From: an uncultured Oscillospiraceae bacterium
GTDB lineage: Bacteria; Bacillota; Clostridia; Oscillospirales; Oscillospiraceae
Assembly (NCBI GenBank): GCA_934573735.1
Contig: CAKTMC010000008.1
Location: 1 to 64,000 of the forward strand
Length of the DNA: 64,000 nucleotides
Direction of reading: 5' to 3'
The notes beneath the pieces are model-generated. The model was not told where the DNA came from. It searched no databases and was given only the letters and a program-made list of their open reading frames with translations. Below are positions 8,147 to 17,433 of this stretch, one piece after another. Positions within the stretch are counted from its first letter, which is position 1. Every line of letters begins with the position of its first letter. Both the position numbers and the translations under genes were made by a program.

Positions 8147-8188
8147 GAGGAATATTCAACAATAGTTTATTTTTTGTTGAATATCTCT
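8146..8188. promoter_or_regulatory. Large inverted repeat between divergent genes
   Basis: AGAGGAATATTCAACAA pairs with TTGTTGAATATCTCT around an AT-rich loop of 11 nt. It abuts the -35 of the minus-strand promoter and lies 155 nt before the eno start. It does not fit the Rex consensus, because the half-sites are too far apart and in the opposite sense. It may be an operator or a hairpin; function unknown. Confidence 0.45.
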
Positions 8189-8342
8189 ATAAGAATATGC
8201 AAAAAGCCTCATAATAGGCCGTGATTTTTCGTTTCACACTGTATTTTTTATGCTTGGGGCAGTAATTCTTCCCGAAGTCGCTCTTTATTTTTCTGCGCAA
8301 ATGGGGTATAATCCCGATATAAGCCCAAAAGGAGGACTGAAC

Positions 8343-9632
8343 ATGAAGCAGTATTTTGAAATTGTGGACGTTATGGCACGTGAGATACTCGATTCCCGCG
8401 GCAATCCCACCGTTGAGGTCGAGGTCACGCTCGATGACGGGACCGTGGGACGTGCGGCGGTGCCCTCCGGCGCGTCCACCGGTATGTATGAGGCCTGCGA
8501 GCTGCGCGACGGCGACAAGAGCCGCTATAACGGCAAGGGCGTGCTGCTTGCGGTGGAGAACGTCAATCACGAGCTGGCCGAGGCGCTGCTCGGCATGAAC
8601 GTGCTCGATCAGACCTCTATTGATAAAATGCTCATTGATATCGACGGCACCCCGAACAAGACCCGTCTCGGCGCAAATGCGATACTCGGCGTGTCCCTCG
8701 CCTGCGCAAAGGCTGCCGCCGCCGCTACGGGCGTGAGCCTGTATAATTATATAGGCGGCGTAAACGCAAAGACCCTGCCCGTGCCGATGATGAATGTGCT
8801 CAACGGCGGGCAGCACGCAAGCGGCTCGAATGTGGACATTCAGGAGTTTATGGTAATGCCCGTCGGCGCGCAGAGCTTCCATGAGGCGCTGCGTATGTGC
8901 GCGGAGGTGTTCCATGCGCTGAAAAAGCTTGTTCCCGCCTCCGGCGTCGGCGATGAGGGCGGCTATGCCCCCAATCTTGACAGTGACGAGGACGCGCTGA
9001 GGGCGCTTGTCGCGGCGATAGAAAAGGCAGGCTATAAGCCCGGCGAGGATTTCCGCATTGCGATAGACGGCGCAGTTTCCGACTGGTACAGCGAGGAGGA
9101 CAAGTGCTATCATCTTCCCAAGCGCGGCACGGTCATGACGAGCGCCGAGATGGTCGATATGTGGGAGGACTTTGTCAACAAGTATCCCATTATCTCCATT
9201 GAGGATGGCATGGGCGAGAATGACTGGGAGGGCTGGCAGCTTATGACTCAGCGCCTCGGTCATCGCATCCAGATAGTCGGCGACGACCTCTTTGTCACGA
9301 ACGTGGAGCGCATCAGGAAGGGCATAGCTCTCGGCGCTGCAAATTCCGTGCTCATAAAGCTCAACCAGATAGGCACTCTGACCGAGACGCTTGACGCAAT
9401 TCAGGCGGCGCACCGCGCGGGCTGGACTGCGGTCGTTTCGCACCGCTCGGGCGAGACGGAGGACACGACCATAGCCGATATCTCCGTCGCCGTAAACGCG
9501 GGGCAGATAAAGACCGGCGCGCCCTCCCGCACCGACCGCGTTGCGAAGTATAATCAGCTTCTGCGCATAGAGGAGGAGCTGTTCGATGCCGCCGAATACC
9601 CCGGTCTCGACGCATTCTTCTCAATTAGATAA
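8343..9632 (+). CDS. eno: Enolase
   Basis: 429 residues, normal length. It converts 2-phosphoglycerate to phosphoenolpyruvate in lower glycolysis. Conserved elements are SRGNPTVEVEV near the N-terminus, SGASTGMYEA, the metal ligands in IAIDGAVSDWY, SIEDGM and GDDLFVTN, LIKLNQIGT and the SHRSGETEDT loop. The start is fixed by AAAGGAGG 8-15 nt before ATG at 8343; a longer in-frame start at 8250 lacks a site and enters the promoter (TATAAT at 8307-8312). Slightly divergent: NGGQHASGSNVDIQEF is one residue longer than the common NGGxHAxNxVDIQEF. Monocistronic. Confidence 0.95.
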   Translation: MKQYFEIVDVMAREILDSRGNPTVEVEVTLDDGTVGRAAVPSGASTGMYEACELRDGDKSRYNGKGVLLAVENVNHELAEALLGMNVLDQTSIDKMLIDIDGTPNKTRLGANAILGVSLACAKAAAAATGVSLYNYIGGVNAKTLPVPMMNVLNGGQHASGSNVDIQEFMVMPVGAQSFHEALRMCAEVFHALKKLVPASGVGDEGGYAPNLDSDEDALRALVAAIEKAGYKPGEDFRIAIDGAVSDWYSEEDKCYHLPKRGTVMTSAEMVDMWEDFVNKYPIISIEDGMGENDWEGWQLMTQRLGHRIQIVGDDLFVTNVERIRKGIALGAANSVLIKLNQIGTLTETLDAIQAAHRAGWTAVVSHRSGETEDTTIADISVAVNAGQIKTGAPSRTDRVAKYNQLLRIEEELFDAAEYPGLDAFFSIR

Positions 9633-9651
9633 GAATATATATTATTATAAG

Positions 9652-9682
9652 CCCCCGGTATGGACTTTGCCCATACCGGGGG
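9652..9682 (+). terminator. Terminator-like hairpin after eno
   Basis: Perfect 12-bp stem CCCCCGGTATGG with a 7-nt loop, 20 nt after the eno stop. The T-run is poor (GGTTG), so efficiency is doubtful. Confidence 0.6.
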
Positions 9683-9710
9683 GTTGCGGTGGTGGGGTAA
9701 TGGATTTAGC

Positions 9711-9905
9711 CCATGGCTGAGTAAGTGCCAATAGGGAAAAGAATGGCAGCAGTGCGCCCTGTCTTTTCCGCCATGCTCCGGTCTATACCCCGGCGACCCC
9801 TTCGGCGCGTTGCGCCACTTCCCCTAAAAGGGGCAGCGCTTCGCGGCGTTGTCGAAATCGGCGCTTCGGCTTAGTCCACGCCCATGACTCCCATGAAAGG
9901 GGAGC
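9711..9905 (-). repeat. Dispersed intergenic repeat A, copy 1
   Basis: Most of the 410-bp gap between eno and the hydrogenase gene. Read on the minus strand, 9800-9711 matches 54695-54784 and 59872-59962 along about 90 bp, with shared blocks such as TAGACCGGAGC, GGAAAAGACAG, TCTTTTCCCTATTGGCA and CTCAGCCATGG. The neighbouring CCCCTAAAAGGGG palindrome is shared as well. No coding potential is evident. No terminal repeats or target duplications are visible. Confidence 0.75.
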
Positions 9906-9952
9906 TGACCGTATGGCACGATTGGTTTACATAATCTGAAATTCACTCTATC

Positions 9953-9989
9953 AAAAAACACCTGACTTCATACGAAATCAGGTGTTTTT
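9953..9989. terminator. Bidirectional intrinsic terminator
   Basis: Stem AAAAACACCTGA / TCAGGTGTTTTT with a loop of about 13 nt, between the convergent eno and hydrogenase genes. Confidence 0.85.
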
Positions 9990-10042
9990 GATTATATTTG
10001 CTTATACTCCGCAGCGAAGCTTACGCTGTTGAATTATCCTAT

Positions 10043-11473
10043 TTACTCCGTCGGAGCGTCGAAGTTGCTGGAGGCGGTTTTAAGAGACTCGCCTATGGTC
10101 TTATCCGTAGCCTGACGGCTATGCGCATCGACCTTGAGCTTGTTCCTGTCGCCGTGCGTCATGCAGCCGGCGCCGTTGATGCAGCCGCCGACACAGGCCA
10201 TGCCCTCAATGAAATTGCCGTCAGCGCGTCCCTTGGAGGCCTTGAGCAGCGCAAGCTTACATTCCTCGATGCCGCTGCAGCTCACGGGCTTGACCTCAAA
10301 GTCTATGCCCAGCTCCTTGAGCGCCTCCGCCGCGGCCTCGGCAAGACCGCCGCAGCGCGCAAAGCTGCGCCCGAAGCCGGAGGCGTTATCCAGATCCGTC
10401 TCCTCCAGCGTGGTCAGGTCAATATCGCGGCTGTCAAGCATCGCCTGAAGCTCCTCAAAGGTCATGACGCTGTCCACATACTCACGCACGCCGGGAAGCT
10501 GTGCCTCGCCCTTCTTGGCGGTGCAGGGGCCGATAAACACGGTCTTAGCGTCCTTATCCGCAGACTTTATGAAGCGGGCGACCGTCGCCATCGGGGACAT
10601 ATTGTGCGATACGTTATCGGAGAGCATCGGGAACTGCTTGTGTATAAAGCTCACGAAGGCCGGGCAGCAGGAGCTTGTCAAAAAGCCCTTCTCCGCAAGC
10701 TCCTTTGCCTCGGCATAGGCGACCATGTCCGCGCCGAGAGCGGCCTCGACCACATCGTAAAAGCCGAGCTTCTTGATGCCGGTGACGACCTGACCGAGCT
10801 TTGCATAGGTAAACTGGCTGGCGATGGCGGGCGCGACTATCGCATAGACATGACTCTCGCCCTTCAAAAGCTTGATTATATCGAGAATAAACGATTTATC
10901 GGACAGCGCACCGAAGGGGCAGCGATATACGCAGGCGCCGCAGGAGATGCACTTTGAGTTGTCGATTTTAACGGTTCCGTCTTCGTTCATTGTGATAGCG
11001 CCTATCTTGCAGGCGTTCTGACAGGGGCGGCGGCGGTTGAATATCGCGGAATAGGGGCAGGCCTCGGCGCACTTGCCGCAGTTGATGCACTTGCTCTTGT
11101 CGATATGCGCGTGGTGGTGCTCATCGTGGCTTATCGCGCCGCGCGGGCATACGTCCTCGCAGCGATGCGCAATGCAGCCGCGGCAGTTATCCGTGACGGT
11201 GTAGCCGCCGGTCGGACAGTCGTCGCAGGCTATGTCGAGCGCTTCTATTATGTTGGGGTTGTTTCTGTCGCCGCCGGCGGCAAGCTTGATGCGCTCGCCC
11301 AGTATCGCGCGCTCCTTATATACGCAGCAGCGCATAGTCGGCACCTTGCCGGGGATTATCTCCTTGGGGATATCCAGCACGGTCTGCTCAAAATCGCCGT
11401 CCCAGGCATGCTTTGCAACCGTGCGCAGAACCTTGTATTTCAAATGCTGTACCTTAGTGTCGAACTTATACAT
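10043..11473 (-). CDS. [FeFe]-hydrogenase, monomeric, group B-like
   Basis: 476 residues. Ferredoxin-type [4Fe-4S] motifs occupy about residues 90-190 (three CxxCxxC clusters with partner cysteines). The H-cluster domain follows, with L1 TSSCCPAF (about 267-274), L2 FIGPCTAKKGE (about 312-322) and L3 EGMACVGGCINGAG (about 421-434). The L1 form and the short architecture fit group B monomeric enzymes rather than the electron-bifurcating HydABC type. It probably reduces protons with ferredoxin electrons during fermentation. The gene stands alone: maturases HydEFG are not in the window. Start has GGTGG upstream on the minus strand, a weak site. Confidence 0.9.
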   Translation of the reverse strand: MYKFDTKVQHLKYKVLRTVAKHAWDGDFEQTVLDIPKEIIPGKVPTMRCCVYKERAILGERIKLAAGGDRNNPNIIEALDIACDDCPTGGYTVTDNCRGCIAHRCEDVCPRGAISHDEHHHAHIDKSKCINCGKCAEACPYSAIFNRRRPCQNACKIGAITMNEDGTVKIDNSKCISCGACVYRCPFGALSDKSFILDIIKLLKGESHVYAIVAPAIASQFTYAKLGQVVTGIKKLGFYDVVEAALGADMVAYAEAKELAEKGFLTSSCCPAFVSFIHKQFPMLSDNVSHNMSPMATVARFIKSADKDAKTVFIGPCTAKKGEAQLPGVREYVDSVMTFEELQAMLDSRDIDLTTLEETDLDNASGFGRSFARCGGLAEAAAEALKELGIDFEVKPVSCSGIEECKLALLKASKGRADGNFIEGMACVGGCINGAGCMTHGDRNKLKVDAHSRQATDKTIGESLKTASSNFDAPTE

Positions 11474-11726
11474 ATTTGCACCACCCTGTTTATTTGTGTA
11501 TATTCTAATGCAAAAAGGCGCTTTTGTAAATAGACAAAATTTTCACATATAATGCTTTTCATGTATCATATTTTGTAAATCCGTCTAAACATTATTATAT
11601 TCACTCAGCCGCACGCTGTCAACAGTCCTGATTTTTGGTTAAAATTTTTGTTGTTTTTTTCTTGATTTTATAGTATTCTGTATATGTCGCAATTTGCGAT
11701 TAACAACGAAAATAAGGAGCGGGTAT

Positions 11727-12608
11727 ATGTACGATTATATTATAGCCACCTCGTCCACCTCGGACCTGCCGAGGACCTATCTTGAGGCGCACAACATTCC
11801 CTTCATCCCATACACCTACACCATCGGTAACGAGCTCTATGAGGACGATTGCCGCGAGGAGACCCGCCAGAAGGTCTACGAGGGTATGCGCAAGGGCGAC
11901 AGGCTTAAAACCTCGATGATAAACGAGTATATTTATGACGAGTTTTTTGAAGCTCTGCTTGCGCAGGGCAAGGACGTTATCTTCCTCGATATGTCGCAGA
12001 AGATGTCCGTTTCTTACGAGAAGTCCATAATCGGCGCGAAGATGGCGCTGGATAAGTACCCCGAGCGCAGGCTCTACGTCATGGATACTCTGTGCATCTC
12101 CGGCGGTCTCGGCACTCTGGTCGATAACATGGTCACGCTTGCGGAAAGCGGCGCGAGCTACGACGAGGTCATTGCCTGGGGTGAGGATAACAAGCTGAAA
12201 ATTGCCCACCGCTTCACCGTGGACGACCTGAACTACCTCAAGGCGGGCGGACGCGTGTCGAACGCGGCGGCGCTTGTCGGCGGTATGCTGGCGATAAAGC
12301 CGGTGCTCTACGTTCCCGACGGCGGCACACTTGACGTTGCGAAGAAAATTCGCGGACGCAAGGCGGCGCTCAAGTCCATCAGCGACAGCGTCAAGGCAGA
12401 CCTTGCCGAGGTCGATACCAAGGGCCTGACCATCCACATTCTTCAGGCCGACTGCCGCGAGGATGCCGAGTTTGTCCGCGACGAGATAAAGGCTGCTTAC
12501 CCCGATGTCGGCGAGATTACTATAACCAGCCTCGGCGTTGTCATCGGCGCGCACTGCGGCCCCGGTCTGCTGACGATATTCTACCTCTGCAACGGCCGCA
12601 GACCCTGA
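11727..12608 (+). CDS. DegV family fatty-acid-binding protein
   Basis: 293 residues, typical length. DegV/FakB-like proteins bind a fatty acid and, with FakA, present it for phosphorylation. Signature pieces are TSSTSDLP at the N-terminus, RFTVDDLNYLKAGGRVS, MLAIKPVL and VIGAHCGPG near the C-terminus. The start at 11727 is favoured by AAGGAGCGGG just upstream, over an in-frame ATG at 11694 without a site. No fakA-like kinase gene is present in the window, so a role in lipid metabolism is by family only. The stop is followed by a hairpin at 12630. Confidence 0.9.
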   Translation: MYDYIIATSSTSDLPRTYLEAHNIPFIPYTYTIGNELYEDDCREETRQKVYEGMRKGDRLKTSMINEYIYDEFFEALLAQGKDVIFLDMSQKMSVSYEKSIIGAKMALDKYPERRLYVMDTLCISGGLGTLVDNMVTLAESGASYDEVIAWGEDNKLKIAHRFTVDDLNYLKAGGRVSNAAALVGGMLAIKPVLYVPDGGTLDVAKKIRGRKAALKSISDSVKADLAEVDTKGLTIHILQADCREDAEFVRDEIKAAYPDVGEITITSLGVVIGAHCGPGLLTIFYLCNGRRP

Positions 12609-12629
12609 TTATAATTTTATATCTATAAA

Positions 12630-12849
12630 AAGCTTGGACAGCAAAGGCTGTCCAAGCTTGAGCCTGTAGACAAAGCTGTCGGCAATGTATAGAATTGCAT
12701 GGGGAGAGTGCAGAGAGGGGACGGGAGTCCCCTTTCTGCGTTCAATCCAAGCTTATTCAGGAGTGTTTTTGAATACTCCTGAATAAGTTTTCAAGGCGTC
12801 GAACTTTGTCGACGCCTTGAAGCTTGGACAGCAAAGGCTGTCCAAGCTT
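12630..12849 (+). repeat. Repeat E copy 1, flanked by duplicated hairpin
   Basis: A 160-bp body (12660-12819) lies between two identical 30-bp hairpins at 12630-12659 and 12820-12849 (stem AAGCTTGGACAGC / GCTGTCCAAGCTT). The body shows TGTAGACAAAGCTGTCGG, a GGGGAC/GTCCCC hairpin at about 12711-12735, a 13-bp stem (CTTATTCAGGAGT, 12752-12787) and a 12-bp stem (TCAAGGCGTCGA, 12791-12820). It is about 85% identical to 48469-48629. The left hairpin is the likely terminator of degV, although the T-run now follows the right copy. Confidence 0.85.
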
Positions 12850-12864
12850 TATCTACGGTCTGAC

Positions 12865-12896
12865 CTCTGGCAGCAGTACGCTGCCAGAGATTTTTT
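12865..12896 (+). terminator. Intrinsic terminator, plus strand
   Basis: Stem CTCTGGCAGC / GCTGCCAGAG followed by ATTTTTT. It lies between repeat E and the C-terminal end of the minus-strand ATPase gene and would stop plus-strand transcription from degV. Confidence 0.8.
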
Positions 12897-12942
12897 CTGC
12901 AAGCTTCGCGCAGAGTGCATGCTTAGTTTAAGCATCGCCCAC

Positions 12943-15900
12943 TCAAAAGTCAAAGCTGTCTGTACCGGTAAACGCCAGCTTGGCCTTAAACGGAATGCGC
13001 GCAACTACCTCATAGTCCTCCTGACCGCTCTCACGAATCATCAGCTCGTACTGCTCACCGCTGTCATCGCGGCTGTTCAAGCAAAACTGCACCCGCTCCG
13101 TAGAAAGCTTGCCTCCCTTGATTTCGATGAGCTGACGCTCATTCAAAACGTGACCGTTGGCATCAATAAAGAAAAGCTCATAGGAACTATCCTTCTGGCT
13201 GCTTCTCTCATCCATTACAAAGCTCAGGCTGAAAATATTATTAGTAATCGTGTAGCTTGGCTTAGCGGGCCTAAACGCCGGTGCAGCACCCTTATCTGCA
13301 AGCTTGTAAAGCTCCCTCGGGGACTTGCGAACGGGTTTCTTGCGTACCGCGCCGCTGCTCTTTCGCGCCACAAGCGTCTTTCGCGTTGCCTCCGCAAGCT
13401 GAACAAACTCAGCCCTTGATGCGGAATTCTCATCGACCTCAACGGCACGAATCGGGTGACAGACAAAGTAAATTATTTGCTTGCTGGCAGCCATAACGTT
13501 CAAAAGCTCCAGCGCCTTATCCAGGCGTTCGACGTCAAGATTGACAAAGGGATCGTCCAAAATCAGGAATGGCTGCTCACTTTCAAACAGAGTATCGATC
13601 AGCGCCAGACGCATACAAAAGTCTATCAGGTCGCAATAGCCGGTGCTGTATCCCTCGGCTACATGCTGCTTTTCATTTTCTTCGATGCTTATATTGAAGT
13701 CCAGATCCAAAATACCCCTGACCGCGTCGCTGTTAAGCCAGATATGCATATAGTTATTGAAGCGCTGCTCCACCTTGCTTAAATAGCGATTTGCCAAATT
13801 TTCCTTTGCTTGGCTGATGAGCAGTATCGTTTTCTTGAGCATAATAAGCGTATTCTGCGCCCTTCGCTTCTGCTCATAAAGCCGGCGTATCTCTGTCGAA
13901 ACGTCCGGATACTTTTCAAGGGACTCGTCTGCTTGTCGGATAAAATCACTTTTCTGGGTGTATTCTATCAAAAGAGCGTCGCGGCGCGCCTCCGCTTCCG
14001 CAATTTGAGCTTTAAGCTCCGTTTCCTCGACGCCAGCATGATGTGCCTCCGTGCTTTGCCCATCACCTATGGCGTCGCGCTGCTTTTCAAGCTGCTGCAT
14101 TGCGGTCAATAGCGCTGAATATGAAGCCGCCTTTGCGTATATTGCGGCGGGGACATCCGTGCCCTCGGCTTCAAAGTGTCCATATGCCGCGGTAAATTTT
14201 TCAAGTGCATCGGAAGCTTCCTCGCGCTTGAGCTCCAGTTTGCGCTGATTTTCCTCTGACGCTGCAAGCTTTTCTCGAAGCTTTGCTGCCTCCGCAACAT
14301 TTTCGCGTATCAGTGCAAGACGCTCCGGCAGCTTCAAGTCCGGATAGCAGCCCTGCAAGGCAGGAAGCTTTGAGTCAAGCTTATTTTGAAGCTCCTTGAT
14401 TTGCTGCTGCTTTTTTTCCCGGCGCTCGGCACGCTCACTGAGTCGGGCTGCCTGCTGCTCATATGCAGTAAACATCTGCTCAGCCTTTCGCAGCACGGTC
14501 TGGGCGTTTTCGGCAGTAATTCTGAGCCCGATTGCTGAAAGCTGCTCGTTTGCCTCGGCCAATGCCAAGGTCAGAGCCTCTGCGGTTTTGTTTCTCGCCT
14601 CACGCATTTTTGCAATGCGCGGGGACTGTGGCAATTTAAGCGCCTCGTGATTAAGCTTTTCCTCATCGACAAAAGAGCTTTCCGCTCGGAGTGCTGCCTG
14701 AAGCTGTCCCTCGGAGACCCTATACGCACTCAGCTTCCAGCGGAGCTGCGACAGCGCCGCCTCATAGGCTTTCCCCACAAGCTCCGGATACTGCTCGTCT
14801 ATGGCTTTTCGCGCTGTCTCAAGCATTTCAAGCTCATTCTCCGTTGCCTTGAGCCTTGCATTAAGCATATCAAGCCCCGGCGCTTCATCTGCCGCATAAT
14901 TTGTCTCGGACATCATTGTCTCGGCGAGGAAGCTCTCAAGGCCTTCATTCGCGCTTTTGAGTTTGTCTGCTTTGATTTTATAATCCGTCTCGGCGGAGCG
15001 CAGCAGAGTCAATGCCTCATCCACGGATTTTCCGGTAAGTTCTGGATATTGCAGATCAATCGCCGCTCTGTCTCTCTCCGCTGCTTCCGTCTGCTCTGCA
15101 ATAAAGCTCTGCAACTGCGAAATCTCCTGCTTTTTCTTTCTAAGCCGCCCAAGCTCCTCGGCGTTGTCGATAAGCTCGGTAATTGTTGCCTCAGCAGGCT
15201 CGGAGTCTGCCGCCCACTTATTGAGCCATGTCAAAACAGCCTCACGTTCCTCCGTCATTTGACGCTTGTGCTCGGCAATTTCTCCTTCTATGCCTGCGGC
15301 AGCAGTAAGTACAGCCTCAAGCTGGCCTTGCAGCTCAAGCTTTCTCCTGCTGTTCTCACGCAGCTTGGCCGCCTGAGCCTTGTTTTTTTCATAAGCCTGA
15401 AGCTTTAGCTTGTAGTTTTTCCTGCTGACCGCGCCGAGGAGCATCAGCAGCAAGCCGATGGCTGCAACAACAGAGACAAGAGGCGTGAGCGCAAAGCTTG
15501 ATATCGCGCCGAGCAGAGTCAAAACCGCTCCGATGCCAAGCATGGCCCTCGCTGCCGACTTCTTCGGCTCGTCCAGAGGCGCTTCTTCGTTGCCGGAGGC
15601 ACTTTCAAGCTGCTCAATGGATGCCTTTAAGCTCTCGGCCTTGGTCTTTTCGCCCTCAAGTCTCGCAGATAGCCCTTGAATTTCGGATTGATGCGCAGCG
15701 GCACTTCTTTGTTTTTTCAGGATTTCTCGTGCCTCATCCGCGTCCGGAAGCTCTCCGGAATTATCGGACAATAGGCGTTCCTGCTCCGGGCTGAGCTCAA
15801 AGCTTTCGAGAGATTCCATTTTTGCGGAAACGGTCTGCGTGCTTTTTTGAATTTCCTCCAGCGTTTTTACTGCGGGCGAGATCTTCTCCGTGCTGTAACG

Positions 15901-17433
15901 CCGTGCAGCCGTTACAGCGGAATAGAGCTTCTCCGACTCCGCCTTTAAGGCCGCAAAGCGCGCCTTTTTGCCGCTCCAGTCTGAGACCGCACGCTCAATG
16001 GCGGCCTCTTGCTCTGCCTTCTCCCGGCTAAGCTCCGTCTGCCTTTTTTGCTGCTGCTCCAGCTTCTCAATAACCGGCTCTATCACCGCAGGGGCATACA
16101 TACTCTGTGCGTCTGTCTCTGCCTGCCGCGCTTCGACATTCGCCCTGAGCGCAGCATATCTTCTCTGCTTTTCGGACCAAGAGTCCGCTTCCTGCGCAAG
16201 GCTTCTTTCCTGCGCTTCCAGCTCACGCTGTAGCTGCTGCAGCATAAGCTGAGAGCCCAGTGTGATTTTTAATTTACTGATATAATCCGTGTCCGCGTCC
16301 GCTGCCGCTTTTACGGTGTCGTATCCGGCTGCTGTGCGCTCCTCGGCGGACTCCTCTTCATTCCGGGTGGACAATATGCCCTGAAGCTCACCGTAAATCC
16401 CTTGCAGCTCGTCCAACTGTGCCGCACTCGGCAAGCTTCCCATATACTTTTCAATCAGTGCCGCATAATCAGCCGCAAGCTTTTCATGTCCGGCCTCAAG
16501 CTCGGCAAGCTGCGTCATCAGACTCTTTAGCGTCTGCTGCTGAGCCTTAGCCGCGTCTACTTCATTCTGCCCCGGCACATGACCGCCGAAATCTGTCTTC
16601 AGCGCAGCTATTTGTGCCTGAAGCTCCGCTATCTGTCCGTTTATGTCCTCAAGCAGCTTTTTTGATGCCTCGCGTTTTTTGGCCTCGCCTGAAACCTCGT
16701 CCAGCTTCTTTTTCTTCTGTTCTATGTCCTCGTTTATTGCGGCGAGGAAAAAATCTATTTGAGTTATACGCTCACGGGCGGCATCTTGTGCCAAGATATC
16801 GGTCTCAAGCTTATCCCGCTGCGCCTCCAAGCCGGAAATCTCGCGCGCAATATCGCCGATTTTTCCCTTAGCACCCTTTTTTTCATATATTTTGATTTGA
16901 GCCGTCAGCTTTGCTATAGCCTCATCAAAGGCTGCTACATCATTGGCCTGACTGACTAAGGCGTTAAGTCTCGTATGAATACTGCTGGCCGCACCGTCGA
17001 TGGAGAGCCCGTTTTGGTTGATGAACACACTGCGCTGAAAGGCACTTGCGTCCAGACGAAACAAGGTCTCACCGATTTTGTCCGGGTCGATTTTAGCCGT
17101 TGTCTTGGTATCAAGCTTGAGTATTTTCACCTTGTCAAAGCGCGGCGTCTCACCAAAGCTCCTATAAATACGATAAGCCTGCCCCTCAGCTTCAAAATCC
17201 AAGGAGCCGCCGTATGCTCCGCCCTGCCATGGAATGTATCTTTTTCTTTCGTTTTCGGTGATATCCCGGCTTCGCTTTGAGTCAAAGCCATACAGCATCG
17301 CCTTCAGGAAGGCCGCCATTGTCGTCTTGCCCCAGCCGTTATCCTGAAGAACAATGTTTAAGCCCTCAGAAAAAGTATAATCATAGTTGTGAAGCCCGCC
17401 AAAGTTGTCAATATGCATGCTTAAAAGCTTCAT
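12943..17433 (-). CDS. SbcC/YhaN-like giant coiled-coil ATPase
   Basis: 1496 residues. The N-terminal ATPase half has Walker A in QDNGWGKTTM (residues 30-39). Long coiled coils run from about 180 to 1230, interrupted at about 630-670 by two hydrophobic segments (AMLGIGAVLTLLGAISSF and a second), as in Bacillus YhaN. Walker B LILDDPFVNLD lies at about 1290-1300, followed by FVCHPIRAVE. An extra C-terminal region of about 170 residues, with a basic linker and a strand-rich domain (FSLSFVMDERSSQ to DSFDF), is not part of classical SbcC. It overlaps the upstream SbcD-like gene by 4 bp (ATGA). Probably a DNA repair or membrane-associated chromosome protein. Confidence 0.85.
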   Translation of the reverse strand: MKLLSMHIDNFGGLHNYDYTFSEGLNIVLQDNGWGKTTMAAFLKAMLYGFDSKRSRDITENERKRYIPWQGGAYGGSLDFEAEGQAYRIYRSFGETPRFDKVKILKLDTKTTAKIDPDKIGETLFRLDASAFQRSVFINQNGLSIDGAASSIHTRLNALVSQANDVAAFDEAIAKLTAQIKIYEKKGAKGKIGDIAREISGLEAQRDKLETDILAQDAARERITQIDFFLAAINEDIEQKKKKLDEVSGEAKKREASKKLLEDINGQIAELQAQIAALKTDFGGHVPGQNEVDAAKAQQQTLKSLMTQLAELEAGHEKLAADYAALIEKYMGSLPSAAQLDELQGIYGELQGILSTRNEEESAEERTAAGYDTVKAAADADTDYISKLKITLGSQLMLQQLQRELEAQERSLAQEADSWSEKQRRYAALRANVEARQAETDAQSMYAPAVIEPVIEKLEQQQKRQTELSREKAEQEAAIERAVSDWSGKKARFAALKAESEKLYSAVTAARRYSTEKISPAVKTLEEIQKSTQTVSAKMESLESFELSPEQERLLSDNSGELPDADEAREILKKQRSAAAHQSEIQGLSARLEGEKTKAESLKASIEQLESASGNEEAPLDEPKKSAARAMLGIGAVLTLLGAISSFALTPLVSVVAAIGLLLMLLGAVSRKNYKLKLQAYEKNKAQAAKLRENSRRKLELQGQLEAVLTAAAGIEGEIAEHKRQMTEEREAVLTWLNKWAADSEPAEATITELIDNAEELGRLRKKKQEISQLQSFIAEQTEAAERDRAAIDLQYPELTGKSVDEALTLLRSAETDYKIKADKLKSANEGLESFLAETMMSETNYAADEAPGLDMLNARLKATENELEMLETARKAIDEQYPELVGKAYEAALSQLRWKLSAYRVSEGQLQAALRAESSFVDEEKLNHEALKLPQSPRIAKMREARNKTAEALTLALAEANEQLSAIGLRITAENAQTVLRKAEQMFTAYEQQAARLSERAERREKKQQQIKELQNKLDSKLPALQGCYPDLKLPERLALIRENVAEAAKLREKLAASEENQRKLELKREEASDALEKFTAAYGHFEAEGTDVPAAIYAKAASYSALLTAMQQLEKQRDAIGDGQSTEAHHAGVEETELKAQIAEAEARRDALLIEYTQKSDFIRQADESLEKYPDVSTEIRRLYEQKRRAQNTLIMLKKTILLISQAKENLANRYLSKVEQRFNNYMHIWLNSDAVRGILDLDFNISIEENEKQHVAEGYSTGYCDLIDFCMRLALIDTLFESEQPFLILDDPFVNLDVERLDKALELLNVMAASKQIIYFVCHPIRAVEVDENSASRAEFVQLAEATRKTLVARKSSGAVRKKPVRKSPRELYKLADKGAAPAFRPAKPSYTITNNIFSLSFVMDERSSQKDSSYELFFIDANGHVLNERQLIEIKGGKLSTERVQFCLNSRDDSGEQYELMIRESGQEDYEVVARIPFKAKLAFTGTDSFDF

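Noticed and set aside
8146..8188. Rex-type redox operator between the acyltransferase and eno genes
   Set aside because: Half-sites read TTCAACAA...TTGTTGAA with an 11-nt gap; the Rex consensus has the opposite arrangement and a short gap.
12630..12849. Group IIC intron at the degV terminator
   Set aside because: The body is only 160 bp, has no reverse transcriptase and no recognisable domain V; only the location after a terminator is similar.
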